Shown piece after piece: positions 1 to 10,000 of a stretch of 64,000 nt of DNA. Below the pieces are notes generated by a model. It was not told where the DNA came from. It saw only the letters and a program-made list of their open reading frames with translations, and did no database searches. This DNA comes from Paragyromitra xinjiangensis. Its lineage: Eukaryota > Ascomycota > Pezizomycetes > Pezizales > Discinaceae. The stretch spans positions 744,001 through 808,000 of the forward strand of contig JBCAMK010000003.1 of the NCBI GenBank assembly GCA_038503065.1, written 5' to 3'. Position 1 is the stretch's first letter. Each line of letters starts with the position of its first letter. The position numbers and the translations under genes were made by a program.

Positions 1-1041
1 GAGCTGATTCCGAATAATCAAAAATCTCGTTAATCGGAGTAGTATTGGTGGAGTTGTGACCAAAAAGTCACTTTGGCGTTGTTGTTGTCGGTCCGGTTGA
101 TGGTGGTGAATTGTGGTTGGAAAAGCTTGGGGGGGAGGGGCTTCTTTTTCTTGTTGCCCTTGCTGACTTTTGTGAAGGGTGCGCCAGGAGCATTCGCAGC
201 TTGTGCATAGGTCATGGGTTTTCCATCGTTGAGGAGGGGGGTTTGGGGTTTCTGCGCTGGTGGTTGAGGTTTCTGTTGATTGTTAGGTGGAGCTGATGTG
301 CGGGTGGGTTGACTGGTGTTTTTGTCAATGGCGTGAAGAGAGCCAGCCATATTGTTGAGCGTTGTAGATAGTTTTCCAACCATCTCTTGGAGGATCTTTG
401 TCTGATCCGTGAGCCTGAGGATGTCATTCTCCTGCATGGCAATTTTGGCGAGGAGGTGGGTGTTGTTTTCCTCGGTTTGTGAGTTGAGGCGAGCAAAGCT
501 GGACTTCAGGAGCCAGGCCACGAATTGCTCGGTGTTTCCTTCGTTGGGGATTTCAGGCATGTAATCTTCGGTTGGTGTGAAGTCACGAAGCCAGTTGGGA
601 GTTGAATCATCGGGAAATTCTTGCATGAGAGCTTCATCGATGTACTGAGAATCGGTGGAGGGGCCAGCATGAGCTGAGTCAAAGAGGGATTGACCGGTGG
701 AGGGTCCAGGGTATGCCATTTGTTTGGATGGAGAGCCTGAGCGGGCGGGGGCTGGTGAAGGGTTGGAGAGGGTTCGTTTCTTGCCGATGAGGGGGAGGGT
801 GAAGTTGGTGCCAAAGGTCACCAACTTTACAGGAGATGGGGAGGGTGTGCGGGATCTCCTGGGAGGAGTTTGGGGCGGATCCAGGATGAGTTGGGGCAAT
901 GCGCCCGATGAAAGGTTGCGAGAGCGGGGAAGTGGTGAGAAATGAAGCCGAAGATTTAGAGACTTTTTGCAGTGTGTAACGCCATTGCAACGTAGCTTTT
1001 GGAGTTTTGCAGGGATCTTTTTCGCGTGCAGGATGAGGCCC
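1..1041 (-). mobile_element. Family-1 Tad-like LINE, copy 1 (5' part only)
   Basis: This is the 5' kilobase of a non-LTR retrotransposon that matches copies 2 and 3 over positions about 95-1041, roughly the ORF1 N-terminal half. Below about position 95 the similarity stops abruptly, in mid-ORF1 just after the codons for TTINR. Positions 1-94 therefore belong to something else, or to a rearranged junction. A short palindrome (GTGAC, 6-nt loop, GTCAC) lies at 56-71 beside the break. The 5' end is joined directly to the 3' tail of copy 2. Confidence 0.85.
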
Positions 1042-1043
1042 AA
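30..1043 (-). pseudogene. LINE family-1 ORF1 (gag-like), truncated, copy 1
   Basis: This is the N-terminal part of the ORF1 nucleic-acid-binding protein. The frame is open from the element's 5' boundary, but its first real ATG is at 719 (protein beginning MAYPGPST); upstream of that there is no ATG. Visible features are a Pro/Ser-rich basic leader, an acidic middle, a helical stretch around NDILRLTDQTKILQEM and a Pro/Gln-rich linker. The zinc knuckles present in copy 2 are missing because the element breaks near position 95. The last 20 or so residues of the frame come from unrelated flanking DNA, so this cannot encode a complete ORF1. Confidence 0.8.
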
Positions 1044-1315
1044 TTTCCAATTTCCAATTTCATTTAATTTAGACGATCGCTAACCTAACTAGCTAACCGA
1101 ATGGTGCGCGTATAAGAATACATGACCTCATCCACCGCCAGCCTCTCTTCCCCGTAAATAAACAAACTACAAAATAAAGAAAGCAAACAAAACAAAATAA
1201 CATTTCAAACTAAAGAAAATCAACCAAATAATCATAAAAATATAAAAGAAATGAAATATCCAATAACCGGAAACAAAGGAAAAGCTTCCCCCGCCCGGTT
1301 TACCAGTTCTCATTC
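1042..1315 (-). other. 3' UTR and tail of LINE copy 2
   Basis: This is noncoding DNA between the ORF2 stop and the 5' end of copy 1. In the sense direction it is T-rich, then carries a GGCGGTGGATGAGG block (also present in copy 3 and in the second LINE family), and ends in about three GGAAATT-like units. The tail runs straight into the next copy with no intervening host DNA. Confidence 0.8.
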
Positions 1316-4300
1316 TTAATCAAGCAAGTTGCAATTAGAAACTGCGTCCAAATATGAATTCGAGGATAATTGGACCAAGTTATTCATTCGAATAAAGTGG
1401 AGTAGATCGGTTGCGTTGGTGTTGTTTAATATGGCATTGTGCCAGTCATTTCCCCATTGAGGGCGTGAGGTGGTGTTCAATGGGCAATGTATGGCTAGGT
1501 GAACTGATGATGATATTTCACCACATGCGCATGTCGATGGAGGGGTTAATGGATTGGGATCCGCTTTGGTTTGATTTGTGCGTAGCATGGAAATAGCTCG
1601 TGCTTGGGATCGTCGGAGGAATCTGGTGACCGTAGGAGGTTTTAGGGAAACTGAAATAGATGTTTCTTGCTGCCATTGTGTTAAGAGCTGTATTTTGGGT
1701 TGTAGGCAAAGCCAGCCCAGGGTTGAGCACGTATGTTTGCATGGGCGTTTTATTAGGCCTTCTTTGGCCATGCGGTCTGCTACCTCATTGCCTTCTATGC
1801 CCATGTGAGATGGGGTCCAGCGCGCAATTACCGAACAATTAAGGTTGTGTAAGGTTTGGATGTGTGATAGGGCGTCATTCAAGAATTGTCTGTTGGATGT
1901 AGGTCCTCCAGCTAATGCTTTGATCGCGTTTTGATTATCGATGCACAGGTAAATGTCCGTGTTGTCTATTGGTAGATTTTTAATGAGGTGTGAGGTGGCT
2001 TCCTGAATTCCGTGCAATTCAGCGTCTTCGTTTTCGCAGTGGTGTCCCAGGTTGCAGTTGCCTGTGTATGATTGAATGGTAGTTCCGGCGAAGATATGGC
2101 GGATGTTCCAGCCTGCTGCGGTGATGCCAGTTTCGGATTTGGAGCCATCTGAGTAAACTACCCAGGCGTCGGTGAGGGAATTTATCCAGTCTTTGTGTGA
2201 GAGGGTTGCTGATTGTTTGGTGCCTGTTATGTGGATGTTGTTGTATGGAAGGAATGGGTGTGTGGGTAGGGATAAAACTTCAAGTGGGGGGCTGCGGAGA
2301 AGTTTGGAGAGGACGCTGCCTACTCTTTGTAGTCCTGTGCCTACGAAGCTGCTGTGGTGTATGTGTTGTTGTAGGGTGTGATGAATGGGATTGTTGGGAT
2401 TGCGTAATATGCGTATCGCATATAATTGTGTGCGCATATCCAATAGTAGGTTGAGGGGGGGTAGGCCTGCTTCTGGTAAGAGTTTATTGATGGGGGTGAA
2501 TTTGGGGAGGCCAGTTATTAATCGAGCTACTCTATGGTAGGTGGGGGCGAGGCGATTGAGGATGTCTGAAGTGCCAGTCCACCATACCTCAGAGCCGAAA
2601 AGGGCTGCTGGGAGGATGATGGTGAGGGCTAATTGGTGCAGGAGGTGTGGTGTTGGGCCCTTGCTCTTGACGAGGTTGTTGACTAGGAATATCGATGTTT
2701 GAAGTCTAGAAGCTGCTTTTTGGCAATGTGTGTGAAAATTTAATCGTTGGTCTAGGATGATCCCTAGGACCTTGATTTGTGGGGATGGATTTATGGTTTT
2801 GTTGAAAAGATGTATGCCTTGCTTGATCGTGAGGCTGCTGCTAGAGGGGATCAAGTGGAGCAGTTCGGTTTTGGGTTCAGAAAAGGTTATGTTGAGGAAG
2901 GCGGCTCTTTGTGCCTTGTTCTCATGTCTTTCCGTGAGTCTCTTGGTGGCGAAGAGCGGGGTTTTTGCTAGCTGGAGGGCTGTATTGTCGTCAATGTAGA
3001 TGGTGGAAGATTCGTTTGGGGAAGTATAAGAACCATCCAGGGCTGCTGCATAAATGACAAAAGCTATTGATGACAGTGGTGATCCTTGTGGGAGGCCAAT
3101 TTTAAGCGGGAGTGGTGTTTCCAGATTCCCATTTATCCTGAAAGCGAGAGTGCGGTTGGTCGTAAAGCTGGACATCCATTTGATGCACCAGTTTGGAAAT
3201 TGAAAATGTTGTAAAATTTGCGTTAGGTGGGGGTGTGAGACACAGTTGAATGCGCCATCTATGTTTGTGGCCAGGAGAGTGGGTCGGGGTGGTAGGCGCT
3301 GTGTTTTCCGATCATTATTGGTGATTGGTATAAGGAGCTGCTTTTGCGCTGGGGTGAGTATTAGGTGTAGCGAGTCTATGGCAGACACGCCCCTTCTAGC
3401 ACCTGTATGGTGAGGGCGGATGGCTCCATTAAGGGTGGCGTATTGTTCCAGTCTTTTGGCTATTATTTTTTCCAGAATTTTGCCTAAACATGATAATAGG
3501 GACACTGGGCGATAGCTCTTGGGATCCGAGTAATCCGCCTTGTTTGATTTGGGTATGGGAACACAATGTGTGATTTTCCATCTATCAGGCATGTGTCCTA
3601 GTTGGAGGAGGTTGTTGAATAGGGTGGTTAAAAGGGCTGGGCGGGCTCTGTGTGTTTCTCTGAGTGTGAGGTAGTTGAAGCCGTCTGCACCCACTGCTGT
3701 GCGCATGTTTGAGTGTTGCAGCAGGTTTTCTATCTCGTGAGGGGTGATGATGTGTATGAGGTGGCTGGTATCCATGAGAGGGGTGGGAAGAAAATTATTT
3801 GGAAGGGGGGGAGGTTCATTTTGGGGTGGGAAGAAAGTCTGGCGAAAGGATGTGCCTATTTCTTCGTTGGTTGAATTGCCTTGTATGGATGGGATTGTAG
3901 ATTTGTTTCGGGCAGAAGATTTGTTTAATAGGTTCCATGCTGCGCCTGGGTTTAAGCCTTTAAGAGTGAGGTGCCAGTGATTCCATTTGGCTATGGTGAT
4001 TTCGGCTTTCCATGTTTGTCTCACTTGGTTGGCTTGTTGTCTGATGTTGGAAGAAGAATTGGGTTTGCGTCATTGTTTCTCTAGCCAGGGTAGTTTGCGT
4101 TTGAGGATGGATAACTGAGGTGTCCACCAACTTTTGGCTCCGATTTTTGGTTTAGAAAGGGGAACCGTGTTCTGGATGGCCCTGTTAATTAAGTTTTCGA
4201 TGTGATTAAGAGTGTTTTCCGTTGTTTGTGTGTTTCTGTAATCAAGGGGAATTGCTCCTTCCTGAATGATTTTGTGGAAAGCAGGCCAGTTGGTTTTCGA

Positions 4301-5038
4301 ATATAAATGTCGAGGAGTGTAGGACGGGGGTTGGAGGTATAGGGTTGTTTTTGTTGTGATGTGATCTGAATTGTGTTCATCTGAGGAGGGAGCTGACCAT
4401 GGTCCTTGTGTGTCGGTGAGGCCCCTTGCAAATGTGAGATCAATTATGGAGGGGGAGCTTCCGTTTCTTGGGAAGTGGGTGAAGATGCCCGGTTTGTTGA
4501 GGAGTCTGAAGTTGTTATTTTCCAGCCATTCCGTCATTGTTTCGGTGAGATGTAGGTGTCTGGAGAAGTATCGGTGAGATGTTTCAGCTTCTGCTCCATA
4601 CCACCATGGGTGGTGTAGGTTGAAGTCACCCGCTAATATGGCGTTGGTGTGGAAAGGGTGTGATAGTAGTGGTAAGTGGTGATTGTCGTTGGCTCGAGGT
4701 TGGAGGTATAGGTTGCATACTTCTAATTTGATGTGTGCAGTTTGGAGTGTGACCGCAATCATGTGTGGATTGGGTTTTAGTGTGACGATTGTTTTGATGT
4801 TCAGGTTCTTTCGTATATAAGTAACAACTTTAGGAAAAACACAAGGAAAGTATGCGTCGAAGTTGTTTGCTGCTGGGGGTAGTCCATTATGATCTAACCA
4901 GGGTTCCTGTAGCATTTCAATGAGAATGTTGTTTGATGAGTCTATATCGTGGATTACTGAAAGAGTGGAAGCCTGTCCTTTGGCGCAGTTCAGTTGCTGC
5001 ACCATGGCTATGCTTGGTAAGATCGGGTGTGGCTGCAT
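1316..5038 (-). pseudogene. LINE family-1 ORF2 (endonuclease-RT-RNase H), one in-frame stop, copy 2
   Basis: ORF2 polyprotein of 1240 codons, the same length as the intact copy at 7030-10752. It is split only by a TGA at 4070-4072; the other copy has CGA (Arg) there. The reading frame is unchanged on both sides, so this is a point nonsense mutation rather than a frameshift. The N-terminal 322 residues are the EEP endonuclease (QEPW, GDFNLHHPWW and NSDH motifs). The following 902-residue stretch carries the RT (GLPQGSP, YIDD), RNase H (SDGS, NEDAELH, DNQNA, GNEVADR) and a CxC...HxxxxC finger. It starts at ATG 5038, overlapping the ORF1 stop by one base (TAATG). Unless the stop is read through, no full protein is made. 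Confidence 0.9.
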
Positions 5039-6774
5039 TAAGCAGAGTTGGTGTTGATTCGGGAGGATTTGAGGCTCTCAGTGAGCTTGGTGTAGGCAAT
5101 GCAAACTTTTCGTTCATAGGCTTTGTGCCCTTGATTGCAGTTGGCGCAGCGGATTGGAGGGTGAGTGCATTTGGTGCCTGCAGGGCATCCAGCGGTGGTG
5201 CAAGGGTGTTTGGAAGTTTCATGGGTTTCCGCGCATACTGCACATTTGAAGTCCTTCTTGCATGTTTGTTGGTGGTGGCCATATTCCTGGCATCTTCTGC
5301 ATTGCGTGGTGGGGGAGACAGCGATGTATTCTTGTACACGGCAGGAGGAGTTGAAGAGGGGGATCTGGGAGAGGCCAAGTGTCTCCATGGTGAACTTTTG
5401 CGGCAGGGCGATGACAATTGCTGAGTGAGTTTTGTTGGCTCTTGCCTCTGGGGTGGTGAGCCATCTAGGAGTTTGGGCGAGGGTGAAAGTAGGCACTGAA
5501 ATGGACATTTGTTCTGTGACTTCTGCCATCGTTGCTTTGGTGGGAATGCCGTGGACAATGAATTTAGACCATTTGGAATTTGGTCTAGCTTCGCCAAGGG
5601 GAATTTTGAGTAGGGTGCATGCCGTTTCTATCTCTTTTTGGTATGCTTGACAGATTTGCTCGGCGGATTCGTCGGGGCGAGTGGTCAGAACAAAGTTGTG
5701 TCTGGCAGTTTTGGTGCACATCAGGATGGAAGTGTTGCGGGGGGCAAGTTCCTTGTTGATGGCGGCCAGAAGGGAGGAGTTATCAATGGTAGCTGGGACG
5801 TCAGCAGAAGTTTCTAGGATGATTTGGCGGTTTATGGTAGTGAACTGTGGTTGGAAGAGTTTGGGAGGAAGGGGCTTCTTTTTCTTGTTGCCTTTGTTGA
5901 CCTTGGTGAAGGGAGCACCGGGGGCATTCGCAGCTTGTGCGTAGGTCCTGGGTTTTCCGTCGTTTAGGAGGGGGGTTTGGGGTTTTTGTGCGGGTGGTTT
6001 TTGTTGTTGGTTGCTGGCTAGTGCCGGGGTGCGGGTGGGTTGGCTGGTGTTTTTGTCAATGGTTTGAAGGGACCTGGCCATGTTGTTGAGGGTGGTGGAA
6101 AGTTTTCCAACCATTTCCTGGAGGATCTTGGTTTGATCCGTGAGCCTTAGGATGTCGTTTTCCTGCATGGCTACTTTGGCGAGCAGGTGGGTGTTGTTTT
6201 CTTCCACTTGTGAGTGGAGTCGGGCGAAGCTGGATTTAGAGAGCCAGGCGAGGTATTGTTCCGTAGAGTCCTCGTGGTCTACGTCGGGCATGTAGTCTTC
6301 ATGTTTGCTGAAGTCTCTGAGCCAGTTGGGGGTGGAGTCGCTGGGGAGTTCTTGCATAAGGGCTTCATCGATGTACTGGGAGTCGGTAGAGGGACCAGCA
6401 TGAGCTGAGTCAAAGAGGGATTGACCGGTGGAGGGTCCAGGGGCCGCCATTTGTTTGGTTGGGGATCCTGAGCGAGCGGGGGCTGGTGAGGGGTTGGAGA
6501 GGGTTCGCTTCTTGCCAATGAGGGGGAGGGTGAAGTTGGTGCCGAAGGTCACCAGCTTCACAGGAGATGGGGAGGGTGTGCGGGATCTCCTGGGAGGAGT
6601 TTGGGGCGAATCCAGGATGAGTTGGGGCAAAGCGCCCGATAAGAAGTTGCGAGAGCGGGGAAGTGGTGAGAAATGAAGCCGAAGATTTAGAGACTTTTTG
6701 CAGTGTGTAACGCCGTTGCAACGCAGCTTTTGGAGTTTTGCAGGGATCTTTTTCGCGTGCAGGATGAGGCCCAA
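5038..6774 (-). CDS. LINE family-1 ORF1, zinc-knuckle RNA-binding protein, copy 2
   Basis: Open ORF1. The frame is open from the element's 5' boundary, but the first ATG is at 6450, giving about 470 residues beginning MAAPGPST. I prefer that start because the second LINE family also has Met at the same place (MSAPEGST). The protein has a Ser/Pro-rich N-terminus, a probable helical segment, a central domain and a Cys-rich C-terminus. The latter has a classical CCHC knuckle (CRRCQEYGHHQQTC) followed by two more Cys/His clusters. By analogy with other LINE ORF1 proteins it should coat element RNA. It ends in TAATG, overlapping the ORF2 start, which suggests termination-reinitiation. The 108 codons upstream of ATG 6450 are also conserved in protein sequence, so a non-ATG start cannot be excluded. 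Confidence 0.85.
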   Translation of the reverse strand: MGLILHAKKIPAKLQKLRCNGVTHCKKSLNLRLHFSPLPRSRNFLSGALPQLILDSPQTPPRRSRTPSPSPVKLVTFGTNFTLPLIGKKRTLSNPSPAPARSGSPTKQMAAPGPSTGQSLFDSAHAGPSTDSQYIDEALMQELPSDSTPNWLRDFSKHEDYMPDVDHEDSTEQYLAWLSKSSFARLHSQVEENNTHLLAKVAMQENDILRLTDQTKILQEMVGKLSTTLNNMARSLQTIDKNTSQPTRTPALASNQQQKPPAQKPQTPLLNDGKPRTYAQAANAPGAPFTKVNKGNKKKKPLPPKLFQPQFTTINRQIILETSADVPATIDNSSLLAAINKELAPRNTSILMCTKTARHNFVLTTRPDESAEQICQAYQKEIETACTLLKIPLGEARPNSKWSKFIVHGIPTKATMAEVTEQMSISVPTFTLAQTPRWLTTPEARANKTHSAIVIALPQKFTMETLGLSQIPLFNSSCRVQEYIAVSPTTQCRRCQEYGHHQQTCKKDFKCAVCAETHETSKHPCTTAGCPAGTKCTHPPIRCANCNQGHKAYERKVCIAYTKLTESLKSSRINTNSA

Positions 6775-7029
6775 TTTCCAATTTCCAATTTCATTTAATT
6801 TTAGACAGTCGCTAACCTAACTAGCTAACCGAATGGTACGCGTATAAGAATACATGACCTCATCCGCCGCCAACCTCTTTTCCCCGTAATAAACAAACTA
6901 CAAAATAAAGAAATAAACAAAACAAGACAACACAAAATAACACTTCGAACCAAAAATAAATAAATGAAATTCCCAATAACCGGAAACAAAGGAAAAGCTT
7001 CCCCCGCCCAGTTTACCAGTTTTCATTCT
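6773..7029 (-). other. 3' UTR and tail of LINE copy 3
   Basis: Noncoding 3' UTR. In the sense direction it contains TTGGCGGCGGATGAGG followed by a short TA-rich stretch and ends in GGAAATT repeats fused to copy 2. It is shorter than the copy-2 UTR by an A/T-rich indel. Confidence 0.8.
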
Positions 7030-10000
7030 TCAATCGAGCAAATTGCAATTAGAAATTGCATCCAAATGTGAATTCGAGGATAATTGAGCCAGGTTATTCA
7101 TTCGAATAAAGTGGAGTAGGTCAGTTGCGTTGGTGTTGTTTAATATTGCTGTGTGCCAGTCACTCCCCCATTGAGGACGTGATGTAATGTTCAATGGGCA
7201 GTGTAAGGCTAGGTGAATTGATGATGACATTTCACCACATGCGCATGTTGATGGAAGGGTGAGTGGATTTGGATCCGCTTTGGTTTGATTTGTGCGTAAT
7301 AAGGAAATGGCTCGCGCCTGGGATCGTCGTAAAAATCGAATAACTGTAGGAGGGTGTAGGGAAACTGGTGTGGGCGATTCTTGTTGCCATTGTGCCAAAA
7401 GTTGTAATTTGGGTTGTAGGCGAAGCCAGCCCAAGGTTGTGCAAGTGTGTTTGCATGGATATTTTGTGAGTCCTTCTTTGGCCATGCGATCGGCTGCTTC
7501 GTTTCCTGCTATGCCCATGTGAGATGGGGTCCAGCGAGCAGTTACTGAGCAATTGAGGTTGTGTAGAATTTGAATATGTGCGAGGGCATCGTTCAGGAAT
7601 TGCCTGTTGGATGTGGGACCCCCAGCTAATGCTTTGATTGCATCCTGATTGTCGATGCACAGGTAGATGTCGGTGTTGTCTATGGGTAGGTTTCTGATGA
7701 GGTGTGACGTGGCTTCTTGAATTCCGTGCAGCTCAGCGTCTTCATTTTCGCAGTGGTGTCCCAGGTTGCAATTGCCTGAATATGATTGGAGGGTGGTTCC
7801 GGCGAAGATGTGGCGGATATTCCAGCCTGCTGCGGTGGTGCCATTTTCAGACTTGGAGCCGTCTGAGTAAACTACCCAGGCATCAGTGAGGGAATTTATC
7901 CAATCTGTGTGTGATAAGGTTGCTGATTGTTTGGTGCCCGTTATGTGAATGTTATTGTGTGGAAGAAATGGATGTGCGGGTAATGAGAGGGCTTCGAGTG
8001 GGGGACCACGGAGGAGCTTGGAAAGGACACTGCCAACTCTTTGTAGGCCTGTGCCTATGAAATTGTTATGTTGTATGTATTGTTGTAGGATATGATGGAT
8101 GGGATTGTTGGGATTGCATAGAATCCGTATCGCATATAGTTGTGTGCGCATGTCTAATAACAGGTTGAGGGGGGGTAGGCCCGCTTCTGGTAAAAGTTTG
8201 TTGATGGGGGTGAATTTGGGGAGCCCGGTTATAAGTCGGGCAACTCTGTGATAGGTGGGGGTGAGGCGATGGAGGATATCTGAAGTTCCGGTCCACCATA
8301 CCTCGGAGCCAAAAAGGGCTGCGGGGAGGATGATGGTGTGGACTAATTGGTGTAGGAGATGAGGTGTTGGGCCTTTGCTTTTGACGAGGTTGTTGACTAG
8401 GAATAGTGATGTCCGGAGTCTGGAAGCTGCTTTTTGACAGTGTGTGTGGAAGTTTAATCGTTGGTCTAGGATGATTCCCAGTACCTTGATTTGTGGGGCT
8501 GGGTTGATTGTTTTATTGAAAAGATGTATGCCTTGTTTGATTGTGAGGCTACTGCTGGAGGGGATTAGGTGGAGCAGCTCGGTTTTGGGTTCGGAGAAGG
8601 TTATGTTGAGGAAGGCAGCTCTTTGTGCCTTCTCTTCGTGTCTTTCCGTTAATCTTTTGGTGGCGAAGAGTGGAGTTTTTGCTAATTGGAGGGCAGTGTC
8701 GTCGTCTATGTAGATGGTAGAGGACTCATTTGGGGAAGTGTAGGTGGAATCAAGAGCAGCCGCGTATATAACAAAGGCTATTGATGACAAGGGTGAACCT
8801 TGTGGAAGGCCTATTTTGAGTGGAAGTGGTGGCTCTAGGTTTCCATTGATTCTGAAGGCGAGGGTGCGGTTGGATGTGAAACTAGACATCCATTTGATGC
8901 ACCAGTTTGGGAACCGGTAGTGTTGTAAAATTTTAATTAAGTGAGGATGGGAAACACAGTTGAAAGCACCATCTATGTCTGTGGCCAGAAGAGTAGGTCG
9001 GGGTGGTAGACGTTGTGTTTTTCGATCGTTATTGGTGATTGGTATTAGGAGTTGTTTCTGTGCAGGGGTAAGTAACAGATGGATTGAATCTATAGCAGAT
9101 ACACCCCTTCTGGCGCCTGTGTGGTGTGGACGGATAGCTCCGTTGAGAGTGGCGTATTGTTCCAATCTTTTGGCTATTATTTTTTCGAGTATTTTCCCCA
9201 GGCATGATAATAAGGAGACTGGTCGGTAGCTCTTAGGGTCCGAATAATCTGCTTTGTTTGATTTGGGGATGGGAACACAATGTGTGATTTTCCATCTGTC
9301 GGGCATGTGTCCTAGTTGGAGGAGATTGTTGAATAGGGTGGATAAAAGTGCTGGACGGGCTCTGTGTACTTCTCTGAGTGTGAGGTAGTTGAAGCCATCT
9401 GCGCCCACTGCTGTGCGCATGTTCGAATGTTGCAGTAGATTTTCTATTTCGTGGGGGGTAATGGTGTGTGTGGAATGGCTGGTGTCTAGGAGGGGGTTGG
9501 GTAGAAAGTTATTTGGGAAGGGAGGCGGTTCGTGTTGAGGGGGAAAGAAAGTTTGGCAGAAAGCTATGCCTATTTCTTCATCGGTTGAGTTGCCTTGTAT
9601 GGCTGGGATTGTGGATTTGTTTCGAGCGGAGGACTTGTTTAATAGGTTCCATGCTGCGCTCGGGTTTAAGCCTTTGAGGGTGCGATGCCAGTGATTCCAT
9701 TTTGCTATGGTGATCTCTGCTTTCCAGGTCTGCCTTAATTGGTTGGCCTGTTGTCGAATGCTGGTTGGAGAATTAGGTTTGCGTCGTTGCTTTTCTAGCC
9801 AGGCTAATTTGCGTTTGAGGGTGGATAGTTGAGGTGTCCACCAGGCTTTGGCTCCGATTTTCGGTCTGGAAAGGGGGACCGTGTTTTGAATGGCCCTGTT
9901 GATTAGGTTTTCGATGTGGGTGAGGGTGTTTTCAGTTGTTTGTGTATTCCTGTAATCAAGGGGTATTGCCCCTTCTTGAATAATTTTGTGAAATTCAGGC

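Larger units (their letters stand above)
1042..6772 (-). mobile_element. Family-1 Tad-like LINE, copy 2 (full length, one nonsense change)
   Basis: This is a full-length non-LTR retrotransposon of about 5.73 kb on the minus strand: ORF1 (5038-6774), ORF2 (1316-5038) and a 3' UTR (1042-1315). The ORFs join as TAATG. The domain order is zinc-knuckle ORF1, then an EEP endonuclease, reverse transcriptase, RNase H and C-terminal zinc finger, which is the arrangement of the fungal Tad clade. It sits head to tail between copies 1 and 3. The 3' end is a short GGAAATT-type tail joined directly to the 5' end of copy 1. Confidence 0.9.
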
